The notes: generated from the letters alone by a model not told the origin. 64,000 bases of DNA from Chloroherpetonaceae bacterium (GCA_025056565.1 JANWWA010000009.1:1-64000), one strand, 5' to 3'; shown: positions 26,962 through 36,741, counted from the first letter of the stretch. Made by a program: numbers and translations.

Positions 26962-27942
26962 ATGATTCTTATCACAGGAGGCGCCGGCTTCATTGGTAGC
27001 GCAATGGTCTGGAAACTCAACCAAGTGGGCTACACCGACATCATCATTGCTGATGAACTGGGCAACTCCGAAAAGTGGAAAAACTTGGTTGGGCTACGCT
27101 TTGCCGACTACCTACACAAAGACGATTGCTTGCAGAAAATCCTCTCGGAAAAATTTCCCCGCCTTGATGCAATCATTCACATGGGCGCAATTAGCAGCAC
27201 CACAGAGCGCAATATGGATTTGCTGATGCGCAACAACTATGAATACACCAAAGACCTTGCTGTGTTTGCGGCACAGCGCTCCATTCGGTTTATCTATGCT
27301 TCCAGCGCTGCAACCTATGGTGATGGCTCACAAGGCTACGATGATGATGAATCCAAACTCCACACATTGATGCCGCTCAATGGGTATGGATACTCTAAGC
27401 ATCTTTTTGACCTTTGGGCACAGCGCAAAAATCTGCTAAACAAAATTGTAGGGCTGAAATTTTTCAATGTCTTTGGCGCAAACGAATATCACAAGGAGGA
27501 GATGGCAAGCGTGGTGTTCAAAGCGTATCAGCAGATTTTGCAAACTGGTACGGTGCGGCTCTTTAAGTCGCATCACCCCAAGTTTGCCGATGGAGAGCAG
27601 ATGCGTGATTTTGTCTATGTCAAAGATTGCGTTGAGGTGATGTTCTGGCTACTTCAGAATCCGAATGTAAATGGCATTTTCAACTTGGGCACGGGCAAAG
27701 CCCGCACATTCAAAGATTTGGTGGCAGCAACCTTTGCGGCAATGGAGCGCCCTGTCAGCATTGAGTATATTCCGATGCCAGAAGCATTGCAAGGAAAATA
27801 TCAATACTTCACCGAGGCGCGTATGCAAAAGCTCTATGCTGCAGGTTGCCCCGTGCGCTTCAAGTCATTAGAAGAGAGTGTAACGGATTATGTGCGCCAG
27901 CATCTGATGAAACCAATTCCGTATCTGCGAGCAACAGACTGA
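26962..27942 (+). CDS. hldD: ADP-L-glycero-D-manno-heptose 6-epimerase
   Basis: A 326-residue short-chain dehydrogenase/reductase-type epimerase that makes the heptose donor for LPS core. The NADP-binding motif GGAGFIGSAMVWKLN opens the protein. HldD-specific features follow: IADELGNSEKWKNLVGL, the HMGAISSTTER loop, YGYSKHLFDLW with the catalytic Tyr-x3-Lys, GLKFFNVFGANEYHKE and MRDFVYVKDCV. The ATG at 26962 fits the family; the upstream open frame back to 26773 has no match. The next gene starts directly after the stop. It works in the same pathway as the GT9 enzyme at 15952-17103. Confidence 0.95.
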   Translation: MILITGGAGFIGSAMVWKLNQVGYTDIIIADELGNSEKWKNLVGLRFADYLHKDDCLQKILSEKFPRLDAIIHMGAISSTTERNMDLLMRNNYEYTKDLAVFAAQRSIRFIYASSAATYGDGSQGYDDDESKLHTLMPLNGYGYSKHLFDLWAQRKNLLNKIVGLKFFNVFGANEYHKEEMASVVFKAYQQILQTGTVRLFKSHHPKFADGEQMRDFVYVKDCVEVMFWLLQNPNVNGIFNLGTGKARTFKDLVAATFAAMERPVSIEYIPMPEALQGKYQYFTEARMQKLYAAGCPVRFKSLEESVTDYVRQHLMKPIPYLRATD

Positions 27943-28611
27943 ATGAAACCCACCGTGGTCATGCATCTTCGCGCCATAGACTTGAATGACGCGCTAACCT
28001 TTAATCGGCTGAAAGGGGATATCAAGAAAGCCATCTCAACGGCAAACTTGATTTTAGTGCACAGCAATAGCACCAACCACGCTAATACTACAAGTTCAAT
28101 TGGCGCACTGAGGACACTTAACAAAACTTTTGCAGCAAAACTCTCAGAGGAACTCGTGCCAGCACTGGCGCTGGCTGCTCATCACTTGGGACTAATTGTG
28201 CCACAAGCTGAAGCGAGTAACCTCTTGCACACAAATTGGCGGGTGAGAGGTGAGCGGTTGCAAGAGTTGTTGTCACAAGGCAGTGTGCCCGTATTTGCCC
28301 CGATTGTGAAAGAGAAAAGTCAGACTGAGGTTGTAGTGCAAAGTGAATGGCTTGCTGCCTATCTTGCGGCGGCAATCCAAGCCGATTTGCTTATTTTTCT
28401 GATTGAAACGAAGGGAATTATTGAGGCAGGCAAGACCGTTGAGCAACTGACTATGCACGAGGCAACTGGTTCTTCAAGACTGGAAGTGCAGTGCGCAGGT
28501 CGAAGTGTAGCGCTAGGGACAAAACGCGCTGTCGTAACCGACATAGGTGGAATGGAAAAGGTGGTGCTGCAACATCAGTTTGCACCAACGGAGATTTTAA
28601 GAAACCAATAA
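27943..28611 (+). CDS. Divergent amino-acid-kinase-fold protein (acetylglutamate-kinase-like, catalytic motifs lost)
   Basis: A 222-residue protein whose order of segments follows the amino acid kinase fold of ArgB: an opening strand VVMHLRA, LILVHSNS, an SVPVFAPI strand, then WLAAYLAAAIQADLLIFLIETKG and EQLTMHEA. The catalytic parts do not hold up. The opening strand lacks the K-x-G-G motif, the H-G-G-G loop reads H-S-N-S, the N-x-x-A-D motif reads VQSEW, and the late phosphate-binding Lys is not seen. It is also shorter than ArgB (about 290). So it is probably a non-catalytic relative. Its ATG directly follows the hldD stop with no spacer, so translation is coupled. The fold assignment is inferred by eye. 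Confidence 0.55.
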   Translation: MKPTVVMHLRAIDLNDALTFNRLKGDIKKAISTANLILVHSNSTNHANTTSSIGALRTLNKTFAAKLSEELVPALALAAHHLGLIVPQAEASNLLHTNWRVRGERLQELLSQGSVPVFAPIVKEKSQTEVVVQSEWLAAYLAAAIQADLLIFLIETKGIIEAGKTVEQLTMHEATGSSRLEVQCAGRSVALGTKRAVVTDIGGMEKVVLQHQFAPTEILRNQ

Positions 28612-28626
28612 AAAGGAGCAGGCACT

Positions 28627-29649
28627 ATCGAGAAGAAATTTTCCCTCAAAGGCATTGAGCCGATGTTAGTCCTTGGGGCGCAAGATGCCTACTTGCGCCG
28701 AATCGAGGAGCAATTCCCCGATGTGTTTATCATTGCGCGTGGCAACGACATTACCTTGCGTGGCAGCGACTTTGAGGTCAAGCTGGTTGAGAAAATTTTT
28801 GCAGAGCTGCTGTTTCTGGTCAATCGCAACGGAGAACTGCACGCCCGTGATGTTGAGGCCGTCATCAAGCTTATTGTGGCAGGAGAGACGGCACCAGCGA
28901 CTGCCGCACAAGAAGGAGTGGACGATGTGATTGTCGTAACACGCACCGACGCTGTTCGAGCCCGCACGCCCGGGCAGCGTCGAATGGTGGCAGAAGCCAA
29001 ACGCAACGATATTGTCTTTGCAATCGGCCCAGCTGGCACAGGCAAAACCTACACAGCGGTCGCCATTGCCGTTGCTGCGCTAAAGGCAAAGCAAGTGCAG
29101 CGCATTGTGCTAGCACGTCCTGCCGTAGAAGCAGGCGAAAGTCTGGGGTTTTTGCCCGGCGATTTGCAGCAAAAAATTGACCCCTATCTACGCCCACTCT
29201 ATGATGCGCTAAGCGATATGCTCACACCTGAAAAGCTCAAGGAGAATTTAGACAAAAAGGTCATTGAGATTGTGCCACTAGCGTATATGCGCGGTCGCAC
29301 ACTCAATAATGCCTTCATCATTCTGGATGAAGCGCAGAATGCAACCAGTCTGCAGATGAAAATGTGTCTAACACGCTTGGGCACAAACTCTAAAGCAATT
29401 ATCACAGGCGATATCTCGCAGATTGATTTGCCAAACAAGCGTGATTCGGGTTTAGCAGAAGCACCTAAGCTACTGAGCGGCATTGAGGGTATTTCGTTTG
29501 TCTACTTAGACAAAGGCGATGTGGTGCGTCATCGTTTAGTGCGTGATATCATTGACGCCTACGAACGTGGGCGCGCGCAGAAAGAGCAAAGAGACAGCAC
29601 TGCATCTGAGACACAAACAGCAAATCAACCTGAGGCAACATCGCCCTGA
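28627..29649 (+). CDS. phoH: PhoH family ATPase, likely ATC start
   Basis: A PhoH-like P-loop protein of about 340 residues, a family tied to RNA metabolism and stress. It has an N-terminal KH-like region (IIARGNDITLRG), Walker A GPAGTGKTYTA, VEAGESLGFLPGD, Walker B FIILDEAQNAT and the sensor GDISQIDLP. The tail is Gln/Thr/Glu-rich and probably disordered. The first normal start codon in frame is ATG 28663, but family members carry about 12 more residues, and here the frame continues upstream as IEKKFSLKGIEP. GGAG (28615-28618) sits eight bases before an ATC at 28627, and no ATG, GTG or TTG lies between. So either AUC is used or a base was misread. Confidence 0.85.
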   Translation: MEKKFSLKGIEPMLVLGAQDAYLRRIEEQFPDVFIIARGNDITLRGSDFEVKLVEKIFAELLFLVNRNGELHARDVEAVIKLIVAGETAPATAAQEGVDDVIVVTRTDAVRARTPGQRRMVAEAKRNDIVFAIGPAGTGKTYTAVAIAVAALKAKQVQRIVLARPAVEAGESLGFLPGDLQQKIDPYLRPLYDALSDMLTPEKLKENLDKKVIEIVPLAYMRGRTLNNAFIILDEAQNATSLQMKMCLTRLGTNSKAIITGDISQIDLPNKRDSGLAEAPKLLSGIEGISFVYLDKGDVVRHRLVRDIIDAYERGRAQKEQRDSTASETQTANQPEATSP

Positions 29650-29668
29650 AGCGAAGCGCAGAGACGGT

Positions 29669-30484
29669 TCAGCGGCGACGGTAGTATTTCAGAGCTTCAG
29701 GCAGCGCCGCTTGAATCTCACGAATGCGAGTTTCGTCAGAGGGGTGTGTGCTGAGAAATTCGGGAAGCTTCACCCCACCCTGCGAAGCCATTCGTTTCCA
29801 AAACTCGAGCGCTGCCCGTGGGTCGTAGCCCGCCATTGCCATGAAAATCAGACCTAAGCGGTCAGCTTCACTTTCCTGCATACGGCTAAAAGGCAATAGC
29901 ACACCAATCTGCGCACCTACGCCAAAGGCAACGAGAAAAAGCTGGCGGGTTTCCTTTGGTTTATCTCTCAGAGCAATATCCAATGCCACGCCCCCCAGCT
30001 GTGTCAAAAGCCCCTGACTCATTCGCTCGTTGCCATGTTCAGCTATAGCGTGAGCAATCTCATGGCCCATCACAACGGCTAAGCCCTCTTCATCTTTGGT
30101 AATGGGCAAAATACCCGTGTAAAAGACCACTTTTCCGCCCGGCAAACACCAAGCATTCACTTCGCTGCTTTCAACCAAGTTGAACTCCCACTCATAGCCT
30201 TGCAGCTCTTCAGAAAGTCCCTGTTCAGCAAAGTATTGTTCAACGGCGTTTTGAATGCGTTTGCCGACACGTCGAACCAGCTCCACTTGTTCCTGATTCG
30301 TGCTCAGACGCGCTTGCGACAGAAATTCTCCGTACTGCTGATAGCTTAAAGACAGTATAGTTTGGCGAGGAACGAGATTGAGTTGCTGACGCCCTGTAAT
30401 AGCAACGGTTCGGCAAGCGTGCAAGAGTGTGGCAAAGATGAAAAGTCCAACAGGGAGCCAATTTCGATGTCTTTGAGATTGCAT
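29669..30484 (-). CDS. M48 family metallopeptidase, lipoprotein
   Basis: A 271-residue Zn-dependent peptidase of the LoiP/YcaL type, probably anchored in the outer membrane facing the periplasm. The signal ends in the lipobox LLHAC (Cys at about 24). The zinc site is HEIAHAIAEHG (HExxH) with the third ligand Glu in ESEADRLGLIFMA. Other conserved parts are the N-terminal AITGRQQLNLVP, seen in this subfamily, and STHPSDETRI near the end. An alternative start three codons upstream (30493) is possible. ruvB lies 70 bases upstream in the same direction. A quality-control role for outer-membrane assembly is known for relatives; here it is inference. Confidence 0.9.
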   Translation of the reverse strand: MQSQRHRNWLPVGLFIFATLLHACRTVAITGRQQLNLVPRQTILSLSYQQYGEFLSQARLSTNQEQVELVRRVGKRIQNAVEQYFAEQGLSEELQGYEWEFNLVESSEVNAWCLPGGKVVFYTGILPITKDEEGLAVVMGHEIAHAIAEHGNERMSQGLLTQLGGVALDIALRDKPKETRQLFLVAFGVGAQIGVLLPFSRMQESEADRLGLIFMAMAGYDPRAALEFWKRMASQGGVKLPEFLSTHPSDETRIREIQAALPEALKYYRRR

Positions 30485-30554
30485 ACTTGGCATTGCAGTG
30501 TAGTTGTGGAAAGCACTGGAGAAGATTGCACTGCAGGGTGAAGCGAAAGCCACG

Positions 30555-31580
30555 TTACAATGAGTCAAACAGCCCTGCAGAAGGTTTAGGTTTCTCGAGC
30601 TTAAAGCGCTGGTAAGCTAAGTCGGTGGCAATGCGGCCGCGTGGCGTGCGCATCAAGTAGCCTTCCTGAATAAGGTAAGGCTCATAGACTTCCTCCACCG
30701 TATCCTGTTCTTCGCCAACGGCGATGGCTAACGTGGAAAGACCCACAGGACCACCAGCATACTTTTCAATGATAGCTAGCAGAATGCGCTTATCCATTTC
30801 ATCTAAGCCGTATTCGTCAATGTCAAGAGCATCAAGAGTTTGGCGGGCAATGTCAAGTGTGATGGTATCTGAGCCGCTGACCTGCGCAAAGTCGCGTGCA
30901 CGGCGCAAAAGTCGATTGGCGATGCGTGGCGTGCCACGTGAGCGGCGTGCAATTTCGAAGGCGGCGGCTTGTTCAATTTGCACGCCGAGAATCTTTGCGG
31001 AGCGATGAACGATTTTCTCAAGTAAATCGGCAGTGTAGTAGTCCAACCGCGCACTAATGCCAAACCGCGCACGAAGAGGAGCGGTCAGCAAACCAGCACG
31101 CGTGGTAGCACCGACTAGCGTGAATTGGGGAATCGCAATTTGCACGCTGCGCGCTGAGGGACCCGAGTCAATCATAATGTCCAACTTGAAGTCTTCCATT
31201 GCTGAGTAGAGATACTCTTCCACGACCGGGTTCAAGCGATGAATTTCATCAATGAACAGAATATCGCCTGGGTTAAGGTTAGTGAGCAAGCCAGCAAGGT
31301 CTCCGGGCTTATCAAGCACAGGACCTGATGTTGTCTTAATGCTTGCGCCCATTTCATTTGCAATGACATAGGCCAGTGTGGTTTTGCCTAAACCGGGCGG
31401 TCCAGAGAGCAAAACGTGGTCTAAGGCTTCTCTGCGAGCACGCGCAGCCGTAATAAACACGCGCAGATTCTCGACGATTTTCTGCTGACCAGTGAAATCT
31501 TCAAATCGAATAGGTCTGAGCCGCTCTTCCAGTTGTGCATCAGCTGCAACTTTGTGTGCGTCTAAGTTTTGATTGCGCAT
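30555..31580 (-). CDS. ruvB: Holliday junction branch migration DNA helicase RuvB
   Basis: A 341-residue AAA+ motor that drives branch migration with RuvA. It has [19 protein letters not shown], Walker [10 protein letters not shown], Walker [11 protein letters not shown], sensor 1 [10 protein letters not shown], the arginine-finger region [14 protein letters not shown], and the C-terminal winged helix with [13 protein letters not shown]. The ATG at 31580 is preferred; a TTG two codons upstream (31586) also opens the frame. ruvA and ruvC are not in the window. Confidence 0.97.
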   Translation of the reverse strand: MRNQNLDAHKVAADAQLEERLRPIRFEDFTGQQKIVENLRVFITAARARREALDHVLLSGPPGLGKTTLAYVIANEMGASIKTTSGPVLDKPGDLAGLLTNLNPGDILFIDEIHRLNPVVEEYLYSAMEDFKLDIMIDSGPSARSVQIAIPQFTLVGATTRAGLLTAPLRARFGISARLDYYTADLLEKIVHRSAKILGVQIEQAAAFEIARRSRGTPRIANRLLRRARDFAQVSGSDTITLDIARQTLDALDIDEYGLDEMDKRILLAIIEKYAGGPVGLSTLAIAVGEEQDTVEEVYEPYLIQEGYLMRTPRGRIATDLAYQRFKLEKPKPSAGLFDSL

Positions 31581-31809
31581 AGCCAAGTGTATTGCGTTAT
31601 GCAGTAAGTTAGCAAATCTCCGTTGCGCGGTGGTGCAGTAAGCCGCGCATCAGCCACACCGTTGAATGCGGCGCAACTTACCAAATTCGTTCATTTCGCC
31701 TGCATAGATGTGCGCAGCGTTTTTTCCAAAACCGCTTTTTTACGCTTAAATTTCGCCTATTCAGAGCAGTAATACCTGCCATGTTCAATCAACCTAAGGG
31801 AGTATCACA

Positions 31810-34089
31810 ATGGCTTTCGATATTGAGATGATTCGCGACAAGTATCGCGAGATTCCTGAGCGTGTGGCAGCCGCTCGCCGTGTTCTGAAACGCCCACTGA
31901 CCTTGATTGAAAAAATTCTGTACAGCCACTTAGCGCAAGGCAATGCAACCGTAGAATATGAACGAGGCAAGTCATATGTGGAGTTTATGCCAGACCGCGT
32001 GGCTATGCAAGATGCGACCGCCCAGATGGCGATGCTGCAATTTGCCCAAGCTGGAATTCCCAGAGTAGCAGTGCCCACAACCATTCATTGCGACCACTTG
32101 ATTGTCGCCAAGTCTGGCTCAGCGAAAGATTTAGCCGAAGCGTTGCAAGCCAACAAGGAAGTCTATGACTTTCTGGCATCGGCAGCGCAGAAATATGGCA
32201 TTGGCTTCTGGAAGCCGGGTGCTGGCATTATTCATCAAGTCATTCTGGAAAATTATGCGTTTCCGGGTGGAATGATGATTGGTGCGGACTCGCACACCGT
32301 CAATGCAGGAGGCTTGGGAATGATTGCAATTGGCGTTGGAGGAGCAGATTGTGTCGACGTGATGGCAGGAATGCCATGGGAGTTGCGCTTTCCGAAGTTT
32401 ATCGGCGTTAAACTCACAGGCAGACTAAGCGGCTGGACATCGGCGAAGGATGTGATTTTGAAGGTGGCAGGCATTCTCACGGTAAAAGGCGGGACAGGCT
32501 ACATGCTGGAGTACTTCGGTGAAGGCGCCAAGTCAATTTCCTGCACAGGCAAAGCCACAATTTGCAATATGGGGGCAGAAATCGGTGCGACAACATCGCT
32601 ATTCGGCTACGATGCAGCGATGAAGCGCTACCTTGAAGCGACAGGGCGCGCCGATGTCGCCGAAGCGGCTGACCAGATTGCCGAGCATCTGACAGGCGAC
32701 CCTGAAGTGTATGCCGAGCCTGAAAAGTATTTTGACCAAGTTATTGAAATTAATCTCTCGGAGCTGGAGCCGCACATCAATGGTCCATTTACGCCTGACC
32801 GAGCCACGCCGCTTTCAAAATTTGCTGAAGAAGTGCGCAAAAACGGTTGGCCCGAAACCCTCTCCGTAGGGCTAATTGGCTCGTGCACCAATTCTTCCTA
32901 CGAGGACATTACGCGTGCAGCATCGCTGGCGCGTCAAGCGGTAGAAAAGAAGCTCAAAGTAAAGTCAGAATTTACGGTTACGCCCGGCTCTGAGCAGATT
33001 CGCTACACAATGGAGCGTGATGGCTTACTAGCTGACTTTGAGAAAATTGGGGGCGTGGTGCTTGCTAATGCCTGTGGGCCATGTATTGGTCAGTGGGCGC
33101 GCCATGGTGCAGAAAAGCAGGAAAAGAACTCTATCATCACCTCCTTCAATCGCAATTTCTCAGCGCGAAACGACGGCAACCCCAACACGCATGCTTTTGT
33201 CGCCTCACCTGAGATTGTAACGGCGCTGGCGATTGCAGGGAGATTGACGTTCAATCCTATCACCGATACGCTCATCAATGAAGAGGGAGAGCCAGTCAAG
33301 CTCGAAGAGCCAAAGGGCTTAGAGCTACCGCCCAGAGGCTTTGCAGTGGAGGACTTGGGCTATGTGCCCCCTGCAGCGGACGGCTCAATAGTGCAAGTAA
33401 TCGTGGACCCGAAATCCGACCGCTTGCAGCTCTTAGAGCCATTTCCTGCTTGGGAAGGCACAGACCTGAAAGGCTTAAAACTGCTCATTAAAGTCAAAGG
33501 CAAATGCACAACCGACCACATTTCAATGGCAGGTCCGTGGCTAAAATATCGCGGACACTTGGATAACATCTCCAACAACTTGCTAATCGGTGCAGTCAAT
33601 TACTTTAACGACAAAACAGACTGCGTGAAAAATCAGCTGACGGGCGAGTATGAGTCCGTGCCTAAGGTGCAGCGCCAATATAAAGCCAAAGGCATTGGCA
33701 CTGTAGTTGTAGGCGATGAGAACTACGGCGAAGGGTCGTCACGTGAGCATGCGGCAATGGAGCCGCGCTATTTGGGAGTGCGTGCCATCATCGCTCGCTC
33801 TTTTGCGCGGATTCACGAAACCAATCTCAAAAAGCAAGGCATGCTGGCGCTCACCTTCGCTAACAAAGCAGACTACGACAAAATCCAAGAAGATGACACC
33901 ATCGACATCTTAGGGCTGACCGAATTTGCGCCCAATAAGCCCCTCACGATTGTCTTGCATCACCGTGATGGCACCACCGAGACCATTCTGGCAAACCACA
34001 GCTACAACGAAACGCAAATTGAGTGGTTCAAAGCAGGCTCTGCACTAAACTTAATGAAGCAGCGCTTACAGCAGCAGCAAGAAGCCTGA
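31810..34089 (+). CDS. acnA: Aconitate hydratase (mitochondrial-type)
   Basis: A 759-residue [4Fe-4S] aconitase that interconverts citrate and isocitrate in the TCA cycle. The length and the start [13 protein letters not shown] fit the mitochondrial-type group, not AcnA or AcnB of E. coli. The three cluster cysteines lie in [11 protein letters not shown] (near residue 358) and [10 protein letters not shown] (near 421 and 424). [24 protein letters not shown] and the C-terminal swivel-domain loop [10 protein letters not shown] are present. AAGGGAG precedes the ATG. A strong terminator follows directly. In Chlorobiota the enzyme serves the reductive or oxidative TCA cycle; direction is not shown here. 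Confidence 0.96.
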   Translation: MAFDIEMIRDKYREIPERVAAARRVLKRPLTLIEKILYSHLAQGNATVEYERGKSYVEFMPDRVAMQDATAQMAMLQFAQAGIPRVAVPTTIHCDHLIVAKSGSAKDLAEALQANKEVYDFLASAAQKYGIGFWKPGAGIIHQVILENYAFPGGMMIGADSHTVNAGGLGMIAIGVGGADCVDVMAGMPWELRFPKFIGVKLTGRLSGWTSAKDVILKVAGILTVKGGTGYMLEYFGEGAKSISCTGKATICNMGAEIGATTSLFGYDAAMKRYLEATGRADVAEAADQIAEHLTGDPEVYAEPEKYFDQVIEINLSELEPHINGPFTPDRATPLSKFAEEVRKNGWPETLSVGLIGSCTNSSYEDITRAASLARQAVEKKLKVKSEFTVTPGSEQIRYTMERDGLLADFEKIGGVVLANACGPCIGQWARHGAEKQEKNSIITSFNRNFSARNDGNPNTHAFVASPEIVTALAIAGRLTFNPITDTLINEEGEPVKLEEPKGLELPPRGFAVEDLGYVPPAADGSIVQVIVDPKSDRLQLLEPFPAWEGTDLKGLKLLIKVKGKCTTDHISMAGPWLKYRGHLDNISNNLLIGAVNYFNDKTDCVKNQLTGEYESVPKVQRQYKAKGIGTVVVGDENYGEGSSREHAAMEPRYLGVRAIIARSFARIHETNLKKQGMLALTFANKADYDKIQEDDTIDILGLTEFAPNKPLTIVLHHRDGTTETILANHSYNETQIEWFKAGSALNLMKQRLQQQQEA

Positions 34090-34093
34090 AGCG

Positions 34094-34123
34094 AAAGAGC
34101 CGCTGCACCAAAGCGGCTCTTTT
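34094..34123 (+). terminator. Intrinsic terminator after aconitase
   Basis: AAAGAGCCGCT (34094-34104) pairs perfectly with AGCGGCTCTTT (34112-34122), with a seven-base loop, and ends in TTTT. It starts five bases after the aconitase stop. This is the clearest rho-independent terminator in the window. The gap from here to 34265 holds nothing else I can support. Confidence 0.9.
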
Positions 34124-34265
34124 CATAGTTGCTTCAAGGCAGTGGCACAATCTCCTGATTCTACTGCATTGTGTGCGTTGTGTTTGGCGATGAGTGGACT
34201 GTTGCTTTCACCGTTCAGCAGCCTTAACTTCAAGCGTGCAATACTCGTAACTTCTGACCCCATTT

Positions 34266-35759
34266 GTGATGAAGTGGCTCCAAAAGTTTGAACGTGCTGC
34301 AGTAATCCTTTTTGCCTGCTCGCTGGTGGCGTTGGTGCTTGTGCAAGTGTTGTCGTTTCAGAATAGCCAGCAGATTGAGGACTTTTTCCAGCAACAAGTT
34401 CGAAGCCGAAACCTGATTTTGAGCTTGGAGCAGTGTCTTTCACTCGTGAAAGATGCAGAGACAGGTCAGCGTGGATACCTGCTAACGGGTAATGAAGCCT
34501 ACTTGGAGCCATACTACGAATCGCTGCGACTGCTCGATGAAAAAATCTCCTACATTCGGAGTCAGTTGCAAGATGATGCAGAAGCTCGCCCCAAGTTAGA
34601 TGAGCTGCAAATTTACCTCAGTGAAAAGTTGCAGGAACTGCGAGAGACAATTCAACTGCGGCGCGATAGCAGCTTTGAAGCCGCTGTACGGCTGGTGCTG
34701 TCAGATAAAGGCAAGCTGACAATGGACAACTTGCGTCGAGCATTTGCGAAGCTGATTGCGAAGGAGCAAGATGAAATGCAGCGTTATACAGCCGAGACGC
34801 AGCGATACAATCAAGTGTCTAAGGCGCTGACACTCCTGAGTGGCGCAGTAGCGATAACCACACTTTGCGTTGCATTCGGTCTCTTCTATGTCAAAAATCG
34901 CCAGCTAAATGATGCACAAGCGCAACTCCAGCACCAGAATACACTCTTAGAGCAGCAAAATGCAGCACTGCAAAGGTCAAAACTGCTCGAGGCAGAAATA
35001 TTTAGCTTTGCAGCGCATGATGTCAAGAACATCATTCAAGTCATTTTGCTCTCTGCACAGGCACTCAAAGCGAAGTTGTCGAGTAACGAGATAGTGCTCC
35101 GCCACAGCTCAACAATTGAGCGAGAAGCGCAGCGGGTTGTTGACCTCATCAACGAACTTTTACTAAGCGTGCGGACGGAGGAGCAAACCTCTCTCTCGCT
35201 GGAAAAGACGGAGGTAGATGTGGGCAATCTGGTCAAAACAGTCTGCAACACGCTATCCATCAAAGCAGAGAAGAAAAAACAAAGCATCTGTGTAGAAGTA
35301 GAGGGCATCAACAAAACGATGGCAGACAAGAGTAGCCTCAAGGTTATCGTTGAAAACCTTGTCAGCAATGCCATCAAATACAGCCCTGAGGGAAAGTCTA
35401 TCTGGGTGAGTGTGTGGCACGATGTGAAAAATGTCTACCTCAAAGTGCGTGACGAAGGACTGGGCTTTGCACCAGAAGAAAAAGACAAGCTCTTCAAGCG
35501 ATTTCAGAAACTGTCTGCACGACCGACAGGCGGCGAAATCTCAACAGGGTTGGGACTCTCCATTGCAAAAAAACTGGTGGAGCTACATAATGGTCGCATC
35601 TGGGCAGAAAGTCAAGGCAAAGGATTGGGTAGCACATTCGTTGTCGAGCTGCCGCTGCTGCAAGCAAATGACACGAGAGCAACTAAAGCAGTAGTACTCA
35701 TAAGCGATGAAAAGCCGCAAGAGAGTGAAGCGGAATCAGGTTCTACTTCCGCTAATTGA
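34266..35759 (+). CDS. CHASE3-domain sensor histidine kinase
   Basis: A 497-residue membrane kinase. TM1 is at about 12-32, a CHASE3 extracytoplasmic sensor at about 35-175 (signature DAETGQRGYLLTG), TM2 at about 185-207, a coiled coil at 215-240, HisKA with the phospho-His in FAAHDVKN, and an HATPase domain with the N-box VENLVSNAIKYSPEG, G1 RDEGLGF, the F-box FKRFQKL and G2 TGLGLSIAKKL. All kinase motifs are intact. The sequence around His (HDVKN) matches the HDLKN subtype. No response regulator is adjacent, so it is an orphan kinase. The last 24 bases overlap the convergent rhomboid gene. Confidence 0.93.
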   Translation: MMKWLQKFERAAVILFACSLVALVLVQVLSFQNSQQIEDFFQQQVRSRNLILSLEQCLSLVKDAETGQRGYLLTGNEAYLEPYYESLRLLDEKISYIRSQLQDDAEARPKLDELQIYLSEKLQELRETIQLRRDSSFEAAVRLVLSDKGKLTMDNLRRAFAKLIAKEQDEMQRYTAETQRYNQVSKALTLLSGAVAITTLCVAFGLFYVKNRQLNDAQAQLQHQNTLLEQQNAALQRSKLLEAEIFSFAAHDVKNIIQVILLSAQALKAKLSSNEIVLRHSSTIEREAQRVVDLINELLLSVRTEEQTSLSLEKTEVDVGNLVKTVCNTLSIKAEKKKQSICVEVEGINKTMADKSSLKVIVENLVSNAIKYSPEGKSIWVSVWHDVKNVYLKVRDEGLGFAPEEKDKLFKRFQKLSARPTGGEISTGLGLSIAKKLVELHNGRIWAESQGKGLGSTFVVELPLLQANDTRATKAVVLISDEKPQESEAESGSTSAN

Positions 35760-36314
35760 TTGGGTGATAAACTTGCCACTAAAGCCAAACACCGCGCCAG
35801 CAATCCCACCCAAAATGTGAGCAAACTGCGAGACATGGTCAGGCTTGAAACTATTGAGAATCTCCTGCCCCAGATAGAGCGCTGCGACGATAAGGAAAGT
35901 GAGGGGAATCTCTCCCTCACGAATGTTCGCAAAAGACGCCAAAAGAATGAGCATAAAAACCACCCCACTGGCACCTAAAAGACCTGTCGAGAAAAAGAGC
36001 GTGTTGAGCAATCCTGTTACAAAGGCGGTAATAAGAATCTTGACCAGAATCGCCATAGAGCCATATTTCTCTTCCAGCAAAGGGCCGATAAGCAGAATGT
36101 AGGAGAAGTTACCGATGAGGTGTGTCCAGTCAATATGACCAATGATGTGAGAAAACAAGCGAAAGTAGGTCAGTGGATTAAGGAACGACATTGCGGGCAA
36201 GGCAGTAAAGAAGGCTTGTGTAATGAAGCCCTTTGTGAGGTTACTGGCTAACATCACAGCGGCAGAGATAAGAGTGTATGTAAGAATCACAGGTGCGTTG
36301 TAGCGAATCGCCAT
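35736..36314 (-). CDS. Rhomboid family intramembrane serine protease
   Basis: A 192-residue protein with about six membrane helices. The catalytic dyad is visible: Ser116 in GLLGASGVVF (GxSG) and His166 in QFAHILGG. The fold marker HLIGNFSYILLIGPLLEEKYG corresponds to the H-x2-x-N loop of the family. The ATG at 36314 is chosen because it starts just before TM1 and lies four bases after the DUF309 stop; the open frame extends to 36419. It is the last gene of the glycerate kinase-DUF309-rhomboid operon. Substrate unknown. Confidence 0.9.
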   Translation of the reverse strand: MAIRYNAPVILTYTLISAAVMLASNLTKGFITQAFFTALPAMSFLNPLTYFRLFSHIIGHIDWTHLIGNFSYILLIGPLLEEKYGSMAILVKILITAFVTGLLNTLFFSTGLLGASGVVFMLILLASFANIREGEIPLTFLIVAALYLGQEILNSFKPDHVSQFAHILGGIAGAVFGFSGKFITQSISGSRT

Positions 36315-36318
36315 AGTT

Positions 36319-36741
36319 TCACTGGGTTTGAGTTGAGACAAACTCAATGCGGCAAACTGGCGAAGGATAAGGCGCATGCTGAGCCGCTTCAATGAATGTT
36401 CGTAAAGCCTTGATATCAATGCCTAAAAACACATCAGGCGCCAGAGAGAGTTTAGGATAGGCTTTCTGGAAGTTTCGGGCTGCACAGTCTAAGCGGTTGG
36501 TCTGAAGGCAATGCAGAGCAGCAGCCAATTGCACAAGACCACGAAGCACAATTTCGGCATCTTCGGTCATCTCTTGCCAGACATGTTCCCACGATTCATG
36601 GGCATCCCAATACGCTTGGCGATTAAACTTGTCAATGCCGTCAAGAAAATGCTGCCGCTGCACATCTGAAAACTGCGGCTCGCGCAGCACCTGAATTTCC
36701 TCTGGCAAGCGCTTGCGTGGCGCGGAACGTCTGGTCTTCAT
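36319..36741 (-). CDS. DUF309 family protein
   Basis: A 140-residue helical protein. The DUF309 signature is clear: FNRQAYWDAHESWEHVWQEM followed by LRGLVQLAAALHCLQ. The first 20 residues are basic. DUF309 proteins have no assigned function; the conserved His-Glu and Trp residues suggest a ligand or metal site. Its ATG overlaps the glycerate kinase stop by four bases (ATGA), so the genes are coupled. Confidence 0.88.
   Translation of the reverse strand: MKTRRSAPRKRLPEEIQVLREPQFSDVQRQHFLDGIDKFNRQAYWDAHESWEHVWQEMTEDAEIVLRGLVQLAAALHCLQTNRLDCAARNFQKAYPKLSLAPDVFLGIDIKALRTFIEAAQHAPYPSPVCRIEFVSTQTQ

Noticed and set aside
31581-31809. Possible RNA element before aconitase (GTTGCGC and GCGCAAC arms)
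   Set aside because: Only seven pairs over a long distance and no known riboswitch signature; too weak to call.
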